In this document: one piece after another, positions 43,901 to 52,538 of the stretch
Numbering within the stretch: position 1 is the stretch's first letter
How the letters are laid out: the number at the start of each line of letters is the position of its first letter
Assembly (NCBI GenBank): GCA_951635545.1
Contig: OX620685.1
Location: forward strand, 3,573,253 to 3,637,252
Reading direction: 5' to 3'
Length of the DNA: 64,000 nucleotides
DNA from: CAG-873 sp910578365
GTDB taxonomy: Bacteria > Bacteroidota > Bacteroidia > Bacteroidales > Muribaculaceae
Position numbers and translations under genes: made by a program
Notes under the pieces: model-generated
Seen by the model: only the letters and a program-made list of their open reading frames with translations
Databases searched by the model: none
Told to the model about the DNA's origin: nothing

Positions 43901-44680
43901 ATGGAACATATCCTCAATTTCCTTTCCATCCCATTTGAGCCTACTATGGAAGTCAAGATTTCCAACTGGTTAAGCCATGGGCATTATATTCATGCCATTG
44001 ATTATGAACGCAACTGTGTTCTCGTCTTTAACATCCCACACAAAGCAATAGCACAACTTATAAGTTTGGGACTATGCGATTATGATGACTTCTCATATAA
44101 GAATCATCCCAATCCACCGAAGCACTATGTCAAACTATTCCGATATGTAGACTGGTTCCTGTTTGAGAATATCGGGGCATACCGCTGGTTTGCGCAGAGG
44201 CAGGACTACCGTGCCTTCTCCACCATTTCCGAAAGATATGCTATACTGGACGCAGCGTATTTCCATGACGGCTATTCAGCATGGAGAGTGCGCTACTACC
44301 TTTCGCGGAATCTGATGGGACTGAACGCGAAGAATCCTCGACGCTGTTTCCATTACGATGATGACAATGTAGACTTAGCTCTCATCTGCAAAGCCATATT
44401 GCCACAGCTTGTAGAAGCAGAGAAGAAACTGGAAGTACCCGCTACCTTCCGCTATCCGATTGACCTTGAAGTATGGCTCGACCATGACCGACTTTATATA
44501 GGTTGGTTCGTCAACGACCTCTACGTTTACACCTTCCGTGGGCTGTTTGAAAAACTCGGCATCGTCACAAACGAAATGAATCTTTGGTTTGAGAGAAACG
44601 GCTATCCACGCAACACTCGTGACCAATCCGAAATCGACCGCTTCCTCGCTCGACTGCGACAGAATAACATAAAAGAATAA
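43901..44680 (+). CDS. Hypothetical island protein, 259 residues
   Basis: I do not recognise it. The sequence is soluble in character and rich in aromatic residues (RYVDWFLFENIGAYRWFAQR, YPIDLEVWLDHDRLYIGWFV). There is no signal peptide. It stands between the NADAR-linked genes and the replication initiator and ends at the start of the inverted-repeat region upstream of the initiator, so it may belong to the replication or maintenance part of the island. Confidence 0.65.
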   Translation: MEHILNFLSIPFEPTMEVKISNWLSHGHYIHAIDYERNCVLVFNIPHKAIAQLISLGLCDYDDFSYKNHPNPPKHYVKLFRYVDWFLFENIGAYRWFAQRQDYRAFSTISERYAILDAAYFHDGYSAWRVRYYLSRNLMGLNAKNPRRCFHYDDDNVDLALICKAILPQLVEAEKKLEVPATFRYPIDLEVWLDHDRLYIGWFVNDLYVYTFRGLFEKLGIVTNEMNLWFERNGYPRNTRDQSEIDRFLARLRQNNIKE

Positions 44681-44681
44681 A

Positions 44682-44753
44682 TTGGCACAAAAAGAGAGTG
44701 TGCCAACCATCACCGACAAGATTAAATTGACACACTCCGAGTAATGGCACACT
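44682..44753. repeat. Cluster of inverted TGGCACACT-type repeats before the initiator gene
   Basis: TTGGCAC (44682-44688) pairs with GTGCCAA (44700-44706), and AGTGTGCCA (44697-44705) with TGGCACACT (44745-44753); GACACACT lies at 44729. Such overlapping inverted copies suggest a binding site for the initiator protein, either an origin or an autoregulatory operator. Confidence 0.55.
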
Positions 44754-44810
44754 TTAGTTTGAAAAACTCAGCGACTGCCACTATATATAATTGAACATAC
44801 ACATATAAAT

Positions 44811-45689
44811 ATGGCAAACCGACAATTCAATTACGCGCTGTGCATAGACGCACTTGAAATTACATACACCGCCTCCGACGCACAAAAGAGCTTCTTGAGT
44901 ACCATTGAAAAGAAATTGCATATAGGAGAAGACAATACATCACTGTGGCTTGAAAGAATTGAGAGCCGACATTACCGAGACGAGTTTATAATTAAATGTG
45001 CCGATGCAGATAATAATGGTTATGATATAGTAAGAGTCGTTGGCTATCTCCGAAGTGGCAGTTTCAACCCCAACCGACAACTGGTTTACCTCACTTTTGA
45101 GAATGCCGCACTTTACTCATGGATTCTGCAAGCCCGTTATTACGTGGAGGCAGCTCTTGGAATGAAATTTTATCGTATTAGCAAAATCGATATAGCCGTT
45201 GACTTTGACTTCAATATACAGAAACGACTTATTGCATTGCTGAAAACCACACCATACGACATAATTGTAAATGGGCGAATCGCAAACCGTAAATCCGTGA
45301 AAGGGCTGAATGTTCACGCCTACAACATTAGTATAAGTCGAATGTTTGCACATCCCGAACTGAGCATTAGCAATGATGATTCAACACTCCAAATGAAGAC
45401 ATATAACAAACGCAAAGAGATTGAGGAGTCGAGTGGGAAAGCATATATAACCGAATGTACTGGTTTCACTGGGACGCATTACCGCCTTGAAGTTACCTGC
45501 AAGAACTATAAACGTCTTCTCCCCACGCTCAAAGCATTGGGAATAGACGATACCTATCTCTACGTTCATCTTGACAATGACGAAACCTTAAAGACTCTAT
45601 TTTGTGACATCCTCAATAGGCTTATCTATCTACGCAAAGGGCGCAAACAAATCAATATAATTGATGAGGTGCTTAACGACTTGAAATGA
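44811..45689 (+). CDS. Replication initiation protein (Rep_trans-like)
   Basis: 292 residues. The pattern YRISKIDIAVDFDFN, then DSTLQMKTYNKRKEIEESSG with the candidate nicking Tyr, and THYRLEVTCKNYKRLLPTL fits rolling-circle initiators of the Rep_trans/phage gene II-X group (RxDxxxD, YDK-like and RLE motifs). It would nick an origin and start replication of the excised island. The inverted-repeat cluster lies directly upstream, and a hairpin-rich 400-bp stretch lies downstream. Family assignment is from motif order only. Confidence 0.65.
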   Translation: MANRQFNYALCIDALEITYTASDAQKSFLSTIEKKLHIGEDNTSLWLERIESRHYRDEFIIKCADADNNGYDIVRVVGYLRSGSFNPNRQLVYLTFENAALYSWILQARYYVEAALGMKFYRISKIDIAVDFDFNIQKRLIALLKTTPYDIIVNGRIANRKSVKGLNVHAYNISISRMFAHPELSISNDDSTLQMKTYNKRKEIEESSGKAYITECTGFTGTHYRLEVTCKNYKRLLPTLKALGIDDTYLYVHLDNDETLKTLFCDILNRLIYLRKGRKQINIIDEVLNDLK

Positions 45690-45716
45690 ATGAGATAGAT
45701 TAGAGAGAAGTGCATC

Positions 45717-45742
45717 CTGAGGCTATTGGTTAATAGGCTCAG
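45717..45742. other. Hairpin after the initiator gene
   Basis: CTGAG-G-CTATT pairs with AATAG-G-CTCAG around GGTT. No T run follows, so a DNA-level role (origin, transfer site) is possible. In the rest of 45690-46087 there is a palindrome CCCTATAGGG (45800-45809) in a G-rich stretch, but no gene. Confidence 0.45.
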
Positions 45743-45949
45743 AAAACACTTCCAAGGAACAAAAAAAATTGCAGGTCTCATAAATCAGACGGATGCCGCC
45801 CCTATAGGGCAGGGAGGACGGGAGGGGTAACAGGGGATACCTACGTGCCACTGTATTAGACCCATAAGTGACGCAAAGCCCCGTCTTTTATACTCCCAGG
45901 AAATTCTGCTAAAGCCACAGAGGAAGCGCAAAAATTGTAGCCATTTGAT

Positions 45950-45981
45950 ATTGTGTATGTTATGGGAATTACGTAACTTTG
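45950..45981 (+). promoter_or_regulatory. Promoter near the right island end, pointing outward
   Basis: ATTG (45950-45953), a 20-bp spacer and TAACTTTG (45974-45981). No coding frame of useful length follows before the right repeat. In the excised circle it would read across the joined ends toward the 3' end of the integrase gene, antisense to it. Confidence 0.5.
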
Positions 45982-46087
45982 CACTCGCAAGCAATGAGGA
46001 CATCAGTCTCTTGAACTTCCTATCAACCAGTATGGAATTTTCAGCATAACTGACTGTCCTACAGCGCGCCTGCAAAACTAAAAACGT

Positions 46088-46108
46088 CCCCGATTTTCAA
46101 CCCCGATG
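46088..46108 (+). repeat. 21-bp subterminal direct repeat, right copy
   Basis: Identical to 31713-31733 and preceded by AAAACGT, which matches the second left-end motif at 31738-31751. Confidence 0.8.
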
Positions 46109-46165
46109 AAACAGATGACAGACATAACTCGCGATATATCAGCCTTCTCTCCCTCTAAATGCTTA

Positions 46166-46178
46166 ATCGAGTGGGAAT
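46166..46178 (+). repeat. Right attachment repeat (displaced guaA 3' end)
   Basis: ATCGAGTGGGAAT, identical to the last 13 coding bases of guaA and followed by AA, which would give GAA-TAA as the original guaA end. Confidence 0.85.
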
Positions 46179-46208
46179 AAAAATGCTTACCGGCGAATTG
46201 TAAACATA

Positions 46209-46250
46209 ATACATCGGGAACGAAATTTTTCGTTCCCGATGTAATTTTTT
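46209..46250 (+). terminator. Terminator, probably the original guaA terminator
   Basis: ATTACATCGGGAACGAAA-type arm: ATACATCGGGAACGAA pairs with TTCGTTCCCGATGTA and is followed by TTTTTT. It lies 30 bp after the right attachment repeat, where the guaA terminator would stand without the island. Confidence 0.85.
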
Positions 46251-46296
46251 GTTCATATATAACGTCATATTATACAGAACCTAAATTACATCCTTA

Positions 46297-48336
46297 ATGA
46301 AAAAGATAATTCTTGCAGGTGCCATGCTTGTGGCCGCATCAATGAGCCTGAGCGCACAGGAGCACCTCAAAAGCTTGAATCCAAGCTACATCGACCCGGC
46401 TACCCCGGCGTCGAAAGACTTCTATCAGCATGTAAACAAAGGCTGGATGGAGGCTCACCCGCTCACTGCCGAGCATGCCCGCTACGGTCAGTTCAACATT
46501 CTGAACGACTCCAGCGAGTACCGCGTGCGTGACATCGTAACCAATCTGGCTGCTACCAACCCCAAGCCCGGTACTGTAGCCTATAAGGTGTCGACAATCT
46601 ACAACCAGGCCCTCGATTCCACCCGCCGCAACGCTGAGGGCACCAAGCCTATCCTCGCCGACCTTAAGAAAATCGAGGACACTTCGCACGAAGGCTTGTC
46701 GGACCTGCTGATGTGGATGCATGCCAACTACAGCAACCCCTTCTTCGGCGCAGGCCCGATGGAAGACCTTGCCAACAGCAACGTGTATGCCATGTATGTG
46801 TCGGGCACCGGCCTGGGCATGGGCGACCGCGACTATTATCTGCTCAACGACACCGATAACAAAAAGGTTCGCGAGGCTTACAAGAAGCTCATAGCACGTC
46901 AGATGCAGAATGCAGGCTACTCGAAGAAGGACGCCACACGCATAATGAAAAACGTGATGAAAATCGAAACTCTCCTGGCCGACTCCACCTGGACCCGCGA
47001 GGAAAGCCGCAACATTCCCGCTATGTACAACCCCCGCAGCATAGCGCAGCTCAAGGCCGATTATCCGCACGTGGACTGGGACAACTATTTCGTAAAAACT
47101 ATGAATATAGCTACGCCCGAAGTTGTAATCGTAACCAATCCAAACACCGTGAAGCAGGCCGACAATCTGCTCGGTTCGCTCTCCGACCGCGAAATCAAGG
47201 ACTACCTGCTGTGGGAATATGTAAGCCAGGCCTCCGGCAAGCTGAGCGATGCCTTTACCAACGCCAACTTCGATTATAGCAAGGTAGTAAGCGGTGTACA
47301 GCAGCAACGTCCGCGATGGAAACGCGCCCTGGCCGCCACCGAAGGCGCCCTCGGTGAGGCTATCGGCCAGCTGTACGTGGAAAAGTACTTCCCCGAGTCG
47401 TCAAAGCAGTACATGATTGGTCTGGTAGAGAACCTGCGCACCGCACTGGGCAAACACATCATCAACCTCGACTGGATGAGCGACGATACCAAACTCAATG
47501 CCATCAAGAAGTTGAACGCATTTACCGTAAAAATAGGCTATCCCGACCAATGGAAGGACTATAGCACTATGGAAATCGACCCTGACCTGTCGTACTACGA
47601 AAACATGCACAATGTAAGCAAATGGCACAACAACGAACAGTTGAAAAAGTGGGGCAAACCGGTCGACAAGACCGAATGGGGCATGACACCTCAGACAATC
47701 AACGCCTACTATAACCCGCTGGCCAACGAAATTGTGTTCCCCGCAGGTATTCTGCAGGCTCCCTTCTTCGACCCCAACGCAAGCGATGCCGAGAACTATG
47801 GCGGTATAGGCGTGGTTATCGGCCATGAAATGACCCACGGTTTCGACGACCAAGGCTGCAACTTCGATGCCGACGGCAATATGGCAAACTGGTGGACTGC
47901 CGAAGACGCAGCTGCGTTTGCCGAAAAAACTCAGGGCCTGGTTGAGCAGTTCAACGCTGTTGAGATTCTGCCCGGACTGATGGCCAACGGCCAGTACACC
48001 CTTGGCGAGAATATCGCCGACCAGGGCGGCCTGCGTGTTGCCATGACCGCTTTCCTCGACTCTCAGAAGAAGAAAGGTGTCGACATCACTTCGGAAGAAG
48101 CCAAAATCGACGGCTTCGACCCGCTGCAGGTATTCTACATGAACTACGCAAACCTCTGGGCCAGCAACATCCGTCCCGAGGAAATGCGCTCGCTCACCAC
48201 AGGCGATGTTCACTCGCTGGGTATTAACCGCGTGAACGTGACCCTGCGCAACATCGCTCCTTTCTTCAAGGCCTTCAACATCAATGAAGGCGACGAAATG
48301 TTCCGTCCCGAAGCCGAACGCATTATTATCTGGTAA
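46297..48336 (+). CDS. M13-family (neprilysin-like) metallopeptidase
   Basis: 679 residues with a signal peptide (KKIILAGAMLVAASMSLSAQ). Zinc-site motifs are VVIGHEMTHGFDDQG (HExxH) and LGENIADQGGLRVA (third ligand Glu), with NAYYNPLANEIVFPAGILQ before them. The C-terminus IRPEEMRS..EMFRPEAERIIIW ends without the usual CxVW. It is likely an exported oligopeptidase. It follows the old guaA terminator and ends before a terminator of its own. Confidence 0.93.
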   Translation: MKKIILAGAMLVAASMSLSAQEHLKSLNPSYIDPATPASKDFYQHVNKGWMEAHPLTAEHARYGQFNILNDSSEYRVRDIVTNLAATNPKPGTVAYKVSTIYNQALDSTRRNAEGTKPILADLKKIEDTSHEGLSDLLMWMHANYSNPFFGAGPMEDLANSNVYAMYVSGTGLGMGDRDYYLLNDTDNKKVREAYKKLIARQMQNAGYSKKDATRIMKNVMKIETLLADSTWTREESRNIPAMYNPRSIAQLKADYPHVDWDNYFVKTMNIATPEVVIVTNPNTVKQADNLLGSLSDREIKDYLLWEYVSQASGKLSDAFTNANFDYSKVVSGVQQQRPRWKRALAATEGALGEAIGQLYVEKYFPESSKQYMIGLVENLRTALGKHIINLDWMSDDTKLNAIKKLNAFTVKIGYPDQWKDYSTMEIDPDLSYYENMHNVSKWHNNEQLKKWGKPVDKTEWGMTPQTINAYYNPLANEIVFPAGILQAPFFDPNASDAENYGGIGVVIGHEMTHGFDDQGCNFDADGNMANWWTAEDAAAFAEKTQGLVEQFNAVEILPGLMANGQYTLGENIADQGGLRVAMTAFLDSQKKKGVDITSEEAKIDGFDPLQVFYMNYANLWASNIRPEEMRSLTTGDVHSLGINRVNVTLRNIAPFFKAFNINEGDEMFRPEAERIIIW

Positions 48337-48359
48337 GCGTCAGCATTATACAATACACA

Positions 48360-48391
48360 AGCCGTCGGCGCAATTGCTCCGGCGGCTTTTT
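48360..48391 (+). terminator. Terminator of the M13 peptidase gene
   Basis: AGCCGTCGG pairs with CCGGCGGCT (one G-T pair) around a 10-base loop and is followed by TTTT. Confidence 0.75.
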
Positions 48392-48438
48392 GCTTGCCGG
48401 CCAATATACAATTCACGCAAATTTCACGTTATAGATAC

Positions 48439-49116
48439 ATGACTCAGAAATATTACATGACGCGCGTGTTCGACTTTCTCGAACAGCTCTCGCGCAACAA
48501 CGACCGCGAGTGGTTCAAAGCACACAAGCCGGAGTTCGACGAACTGCGGGCTTTATGGCTCAACGACCTCGACAGGCTCATATCGCTGGTGGCGCAATGG
48601 ATGCCCTCTGTGGCAATGCAGAGCGCCAGGCAGGCCGCATACCGCATATATCGCGACACTCGCTTCTCGCCGGACAAAACACCCTACAAGACTTATTTTT
48701 CGGCAGCAATCTCGCCCCGAGGCCGCGAGAAGGATTATGCCGGCTTTTATCTTCACCAGGATATCGACAGCGGCGAGGCCGGTCTGTACGGAGGCATATG
48801 GTGTCCGCCTGCTCCGGTGCTGAAGAAACTGCGCCATGCCATTGTGGATAATATCGAGGAGTGGGAGGAGATTATGAACTCGCCCGGCATACGCCAAAAC
48901 TATGAGTTGCTGACGTTCAATGCCCTCAAGACAGTACCGCGCGAATATCCCAAAGACCATCCGCAGGCCGCCTGGCTGCGCCTTCGCGACTACGGCCTCT
49001 TTGCGCGTACAGGGCGCAAGTTTTTCGAAGACCCGTCGTGGCCCGAGAAGAGCGCCGAACTGCTGCAGCCACTGGCTCCGTTTGTTGAATTTCTCAATTA
49101 TAGTATCGACGAGTAA
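48439..49116 (+). CDS. DUF2461-family protein
   Basis: 225 residues from the ATG at 48439 (MTQKYYMTRVFDFLEQLSRN); the longer frame begins at a TTG. Family motifs are NNDREWFKAHKPEFDELRAL, RIYRDTRFSPDKTPYKTYFS and the GFYLHQDI segment. Function unknown, although the family is widespread. Its stop overlaps the start of the CYTH gene (TAATG). Confidence 0.88.
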   Translation: MTQKYYMTRVFDFLEQLSRNNDREWFKAHKPEFDELRALWLNDLDRLISLVAQWMPSVAMQSARQAAYRIYRDTRFSPDKTPYKTYFSAAISPRGREKDYAGFYLHQDIDSGEAGLYGGIWCPPAPVLKKLRHAIVDNIEEWEEIMNSPGIRQNYELLTFNALKTVPREYPKDHPQAAWLRLRDYGLFARTGRKFFEDPSWPEKSAELLQPLAPFVEFLNYSIDE

Positions 49117-49574
49117 TGGCTACCGAAATCGAACACAAGTTTCTGGTCGTTGACCGCAGTTTCGCCGACTGTGCCACCGAGCGGCTCGACATCCGCCAAG
49201 CCTACCTCAGCAGCGACCCCGATGCCACGGTACGCCTGCGTATCTGCGGCGAAAAGGCGTGGCTCACGGTCAAAAGCCGCAACCACGGTGCGGAGCGCGG
49301 CGAATGGGAGTACCCCATACCTGTAGCCGATGCCATGGAGATGATACAGGCCAGCGGGCGTCCGTGCCTGCACAAAACCCGCCATATAATACCGGCAGCC
49401 GACGGTCTGCGCTGGGAGGTAGACGAATTTCACAATCCCTGCCCCGGCCTTGTGGTGGCCGAAATAGAGCTGCCTGCGGCCGACACAGCATTCGAGCATC
49501 CCGTGTGGCTTGGCCGCGAAGTCACCGGCGACCCGCAGTATTATAACTCGGTAATCGCCGCCCGGCTCGGCTGA
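49116..49574 (+). CDS. CYTH-domain protein
   Basis: 152 residues. EIEHKFLVVDRSF carries the ExExK signature, followed by IRQAYLSSDPDATVRLRICG and AWLTVKSRNHGAERGEWEYP with the basic and acidic residues that line the triphosphate tunnel. Expected to bind or hydrolyse inorganic triphosphate or a related anion. Coupled to the DUF2461 gene. Confidence 0.9.
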   Translation: MATEIEHKFLVVDRSFADCATERLDIRQAYLSSDPDATVRLRICGEKAWLTVKSRNHGAERGEWEYPIPVADAMEMIQASGRPCLHKTRHIIPAADGLRWEVDEFHNPCPGLVVAEIELPAADTAFEHPVWLGREVTGDPQYYNSVIAARLG

Positions 49575-49607
49575 AAAATTCGTATTTACGCACTTTCGCG
49601 GGTGAAT

Positions 49608-49638
49608 TTTGTACGTTGACGTATTTTTTGTAACTTTG
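49608..49638 (+). promoter_or_regulatory. Promoter of the His-rich protein gene
   Basis: TTTG (49608-49611), a 19-bp spacer and TAACTTTG (49631-49638), full consensus. The start codon GTG is at 49643, so the mRNA would have almost no leader. Confidence 0.75.
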
Positions 49639-49642
49639 CGAC

Positions 49643-49987
49643 GTGAAAGCGAGAGGTGCAAAAATATTAGCAACACTTACTCTTGTACTATTCGTGAACT
49701 TTATGTTCTCGAATACTGTGTTCATACACTCGCACATTACCGACGATGGCCACAGAGTAACCCACTCGCACCCTTATCTGCCGTCGTCGCACCACAGCCA
49801 CAGCTCGCAGAGTCTTTCGCTGATTTCGCTTCTTAACCTTACCGCAGCATCGGTGGAGATGTCGGGGCATACCCCGGTACCGAACGCTCCAGTGCTGTAC
49901 AGCCGTATTTTCAACTCTTGCATTGCCGAAATATCGGCGGCACGCATCCACGATATGGATTTGCGTGGACCGCCGGTTGTGAGATAA
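49643..49987 (+). CDS. Small His-rich exported protein
   Basis: 114 residues from GTG at 49643 (VKARGAKILATLTLVLFVNF as a signal segment). The next part (FIHSHITDDGHRVTHSHPYL then SSHHSHSS) has ten histidines in about 30 residues, which suggests zinc, copper or another metal. The following gene is a TonB-dependent receptor of the type used for metals, so a role in metal capture is inferred. A later start at the internal Met (MFSNTVF) is possible but would lose the signal segment. Confidence 0.65.
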   Translation: MKARGAKILATLTLVLFVNFMFSNTVFIHSHITDDGHRVTHSHPYLPSSHHSHSSQSLSLISLLNLTAASVEMSGHTPVPNAPVLYSRIFNSCIAEISAARIHDMDLRGPPVVR

Positions 49988-50231
49988 TCAAGGGCTCGTT
50001 TAATAACTAATGTCAACTCAAGGCGGTCAATCTTTGAGTGATTTTGTGATTGATATGAGAGTGTGTGTCCGTTGCCACTCTACCGAACAGCAATCTCAAA
50101 AGCACCAAAGGGTGGCCGAACGACAGCTTTTTTTAGCTCCGAAAGTCAGCATCGGCTTTACCCGGCGTTAACATTAGTTTTACACAAGCTTAAAGTCTGT
50201 TACAGTAAATCTCACATTATTTTTCCAAGCA

Positions 50232-52538
50232 ATGATAAAGAAATACATCATCGCGCTTATGACTGTGGTCCTGAGCGCTATGTGCGTGTATGCACAAAAA
50301 ACTAAAGTAACCGACGCCAATATAGGCGGACACGTGATTGATGCCGAAAACGGCGAACACATGCCCGGATGTGTAGTCAAAATCCAGGGCACAAGTATGG
50401 CAACCGTAACCGATGCTTCGGGACACTATATATTCCGCGACCTCAAACCCGGCCAGTACTCGCTGGAGGTATCGAGCATCGGCTATGTGACTCAGGTAAG
50501 AAAAGCCAAAGTTAAAATCGCCGAAACCATAGAGCTGAACTTTGAAGTGCTGCCCGACGCATTTTTGCTCGACCAGGTGGTGGTGACATCATCGAAAAGC
50601 GAAACAAGGCGCCGCGAAAGTCCGTCGCTGGTAAATGTGCTCAATAGCGCTACCTTCCAGCGTCTGGGAGCTTGCTCGCTGGCCGACGGCCTCGACTTTC
50701 AGCCGGGCGTGCGCGTGGAAAACGACTGCCAGAACTGTGGCTTCACCCAGGTGCGCATCAACGGCCTCGACGGCCATTATTCACAGATTCTGATGAACTC
50801 GCGCCCTGTGTTCTCAGCTCTTACCGGTGTGTACGGCCTCGAACAGATTCCGGCCAACATGATTGACCGTGTAGAAGTGATGCGCGGCGGCGGTTCGGCC
50901 CTCTTCGGCTCATCGGCTGTTGGCGGCACCATCAACATCATTACCAAAGACCCTATGGTAAACTCGGCACAGGTGTCGCATCAGCTTACCTCCATAGGGC
51001 CGTCGGGCGCTTTCGACAACAATACCACCCTCAACGCTTCGGTGGTGACCGACAACGGTCTGGCCGGACTTTTCATTTACGGTCAGAGCCGCAACCGCGA
51101 CGGCTATGACCACAACGGCGACGGATTCACCGAGGTGGCCCAGCTGAAAACCCAGACCTTGGGAGCCCGCGGCTTTTTCCGTACCTCCGACATCAGCAAG
51201 CTCACCGTGGAGTACCACAACACACATGAATACCGCCGCGGAGGCGACCAGCTGAAAGTGACGCCCCACATGGCCATGATTGCCGAGCAGACCGACCACA
51301 ACATACATTCGGGCGAGGCCACGTACGACCTGTGGCTGCGCGACCACCGCGACCATCTGTCGGTGTTCGCCGCCACCCAGAACACACACCGCCAGAGCTA
51401 CTATGGCTCGGATATGGACCCCAACGCATACGGACGCACCTCCGATGTGGTAATCACCGCCGGCAGCCAGTGGACACACCCCATGGACCGCTTTCTGTTC
51501 ATGCCGGCCGAGCTGGTGGCCGGTGTCGAATACTCGTTCAACCGACTGCACGACGTAACTGTGGGCTACGACCACGATGTAAAACAGTGTGTGCGCATTT
51601 ACAGCGCCTATCTGCAGAATGAATGGCGCAACGAGCGATGGGGCTTTTTGGCCGGCGCCCGCATTGACAAACATTCGCTGATACACAACCCCATTATATC
51701 GCCGCGAGTGAATATCCGCTTCAATCCTTCGAAGAATATGAACTTCCGTGCATCGTACTCCACCGGTTTTCGTTCGCCGCAGGCCTACGACGAAGACTTC
51801 CACGTGGCAATCGTGGGCGGCGAGCGAGTGGTTACCGTGCTGGCTCCGGATCTGAAGCAGGAAAGCTCACAGAGTGTCAGTCTGTCGGCCGACCTCTATC
51901 ACCGTTTCGGCAACGTGCAGACCAATCTGCTGGTAGAAGGATTCTTTACCGACCTGCGCGACGTGTTTGCCCTGCGCCAGCTCGAAGGCACCGATGCCAT
52001 GGGTAATGCCGTACTCGAACGCTACAATGGCAGCGGCGCCCGCGTAATGGGCATCAACGTCGAAGCCAAGGCGTTCTTCTCGAGCCACTTCGACATGCAG
52101 GGCGGCATTACGCTGCAGAGCAGCCGCTACAAGGAGCCTGAACAGTGGAGCGACAACCCGGAAGTACCTGCCGAAAAACGGATGTTCCGCACTCCAGATA
52201 TTTACGGTTACCTGACTGCAAACTGGGAAATCACCCACCACCTGACAGCCAACTTCAGCGCTACCGGCACCGGTCCGATGACTGTACAGCACATGGAGAG
52301 TTCGGGCACCGACATCGACTTGGCGGTACGCACCAAATCGTTCTTCGATGCCTCGTTGAAACTGACTTATAATTTCAAATTGTTCAACCGTGTGAATCTT
52401 GATGTATCGGCCGGCGTGAGCAACATCTTCAATTCATATCAGAACGATTTCGACCTCGGGTCCACCCGCGACTCGGGCTACATCTACGGCCCGAATCTGC
52501 CCCGCTGCATAAATGCCGGGGTGTCAGTCAGTCTTTAA
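50232..52538 (+). CDS. TonB-dependent outer-membrane receptor (probable metal uptake)
   Basis: 768 residues. A signal peptide (KKYIIALMTVVLSAMCVYAQ) is followed by a carboxypeptidase-regulatory-like domain (GHVIDAENGEHMPGCVVKIQ). The plug domain (residues about 115-230) has FQPGVRVENDCQNCGFTQVR with a CxxC and IDRVEVMRGGGSALFGSSAV. A 22-strand-type barrel ends with INAGVSVSL. The receptor class with a CxxC plug and an upstream His-rich protein is often linked to metal uptake; substrate is inferred. The gap 49988-50231 has a weak hairpin CTCAA..TTGAG (50015-50038) and no consensus promoter. Confidence 0.9.
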   Translation: MIKKYIIALMTVVLSAMCVYAQKTKVTDANIGGHVIDAENGEHMPGCVVKIQGTSMATVTDASGHYIFRDLKPGQYSLEVSSIGYVTQVRKAKVKIAETIELNFEVLPDAFLLDQVVVTSSKSETRRRESPSLVNVLNSATFQRLGACSLADGLDFQPGVRVENDCQNCGFTQVRINGLDGHYSQILMNSRPVFSALTGVYGLEQIPANMIDRVEVMRGGGSALFGSSAVGGTINIITKDPMVNSAQVSHQLTSIGPSGAFDNNTTLNASVVTDNGLAGLFIYGQSRNRDGYDHNGDGFTEVAQLKTQTLGARGFFRTSDISKLTVEYHNTHEYRRGGDQLKVTPHMAMIAEQTDHNIHSGEATYDLWLRDHRDHLSVFAATQNTHRQSYYGSDMDPNAYGRTSDVVITAGSQWTHPMDRFLFMPAELVAGVEYSFNRLHDVTVGYDHDVKQCVRIYSAYLQNEWRNERWGFLAGARIDKHSLIHNPIISPRVNIRFNPSKNMNFRASYSTGFRSPQAYDEDFHVAIVGGERVVTVLAPDLKQESSQSVSLSADLYHRFGNVQTNLLVEGFFTDLRDVFALRQLEGTDAMGNAVLERYNGSGARVMGINVEAKAFFSSHFDMQGGITLQSSRYKEPEQWSDNPEVPAEKRMFRTPDIYGYLTANWEITHHLTANFSATGTGPMTVQHMESSGTDIDLAVRTKSFFDASLKLTYNFKLFNRVNLDVSAGVSNIFNSYQNDFDLGSTRDSGYIYGPNLPRCINAGVSVSL

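Larger units (their letters stand above)
31547..46178. mobile_element. Genomic island integrated in the 3' end of guaA (about 14.6 kb)
   Basis: A 13-bp direct repeat ATCGAGTGGGAAT marks both ends: the last codons of guaA on the left and a lone copy on the right, next to a strong terminator that fits as the old guaA terminator. Just inside lie 21-bp direct repeats (31713-31733 and 46088-46108). The interior is AT-richer than its flanks and holds a tyrosine integrase reading toward the left end, a serine recombinase, regulators, a replication initiator and two later IS insertions. No relaxase or conjugation gene is seen, so it would have to be mobilised by other means. guaA is a known island integration site in other bacteria. 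Confidence 0.85.
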
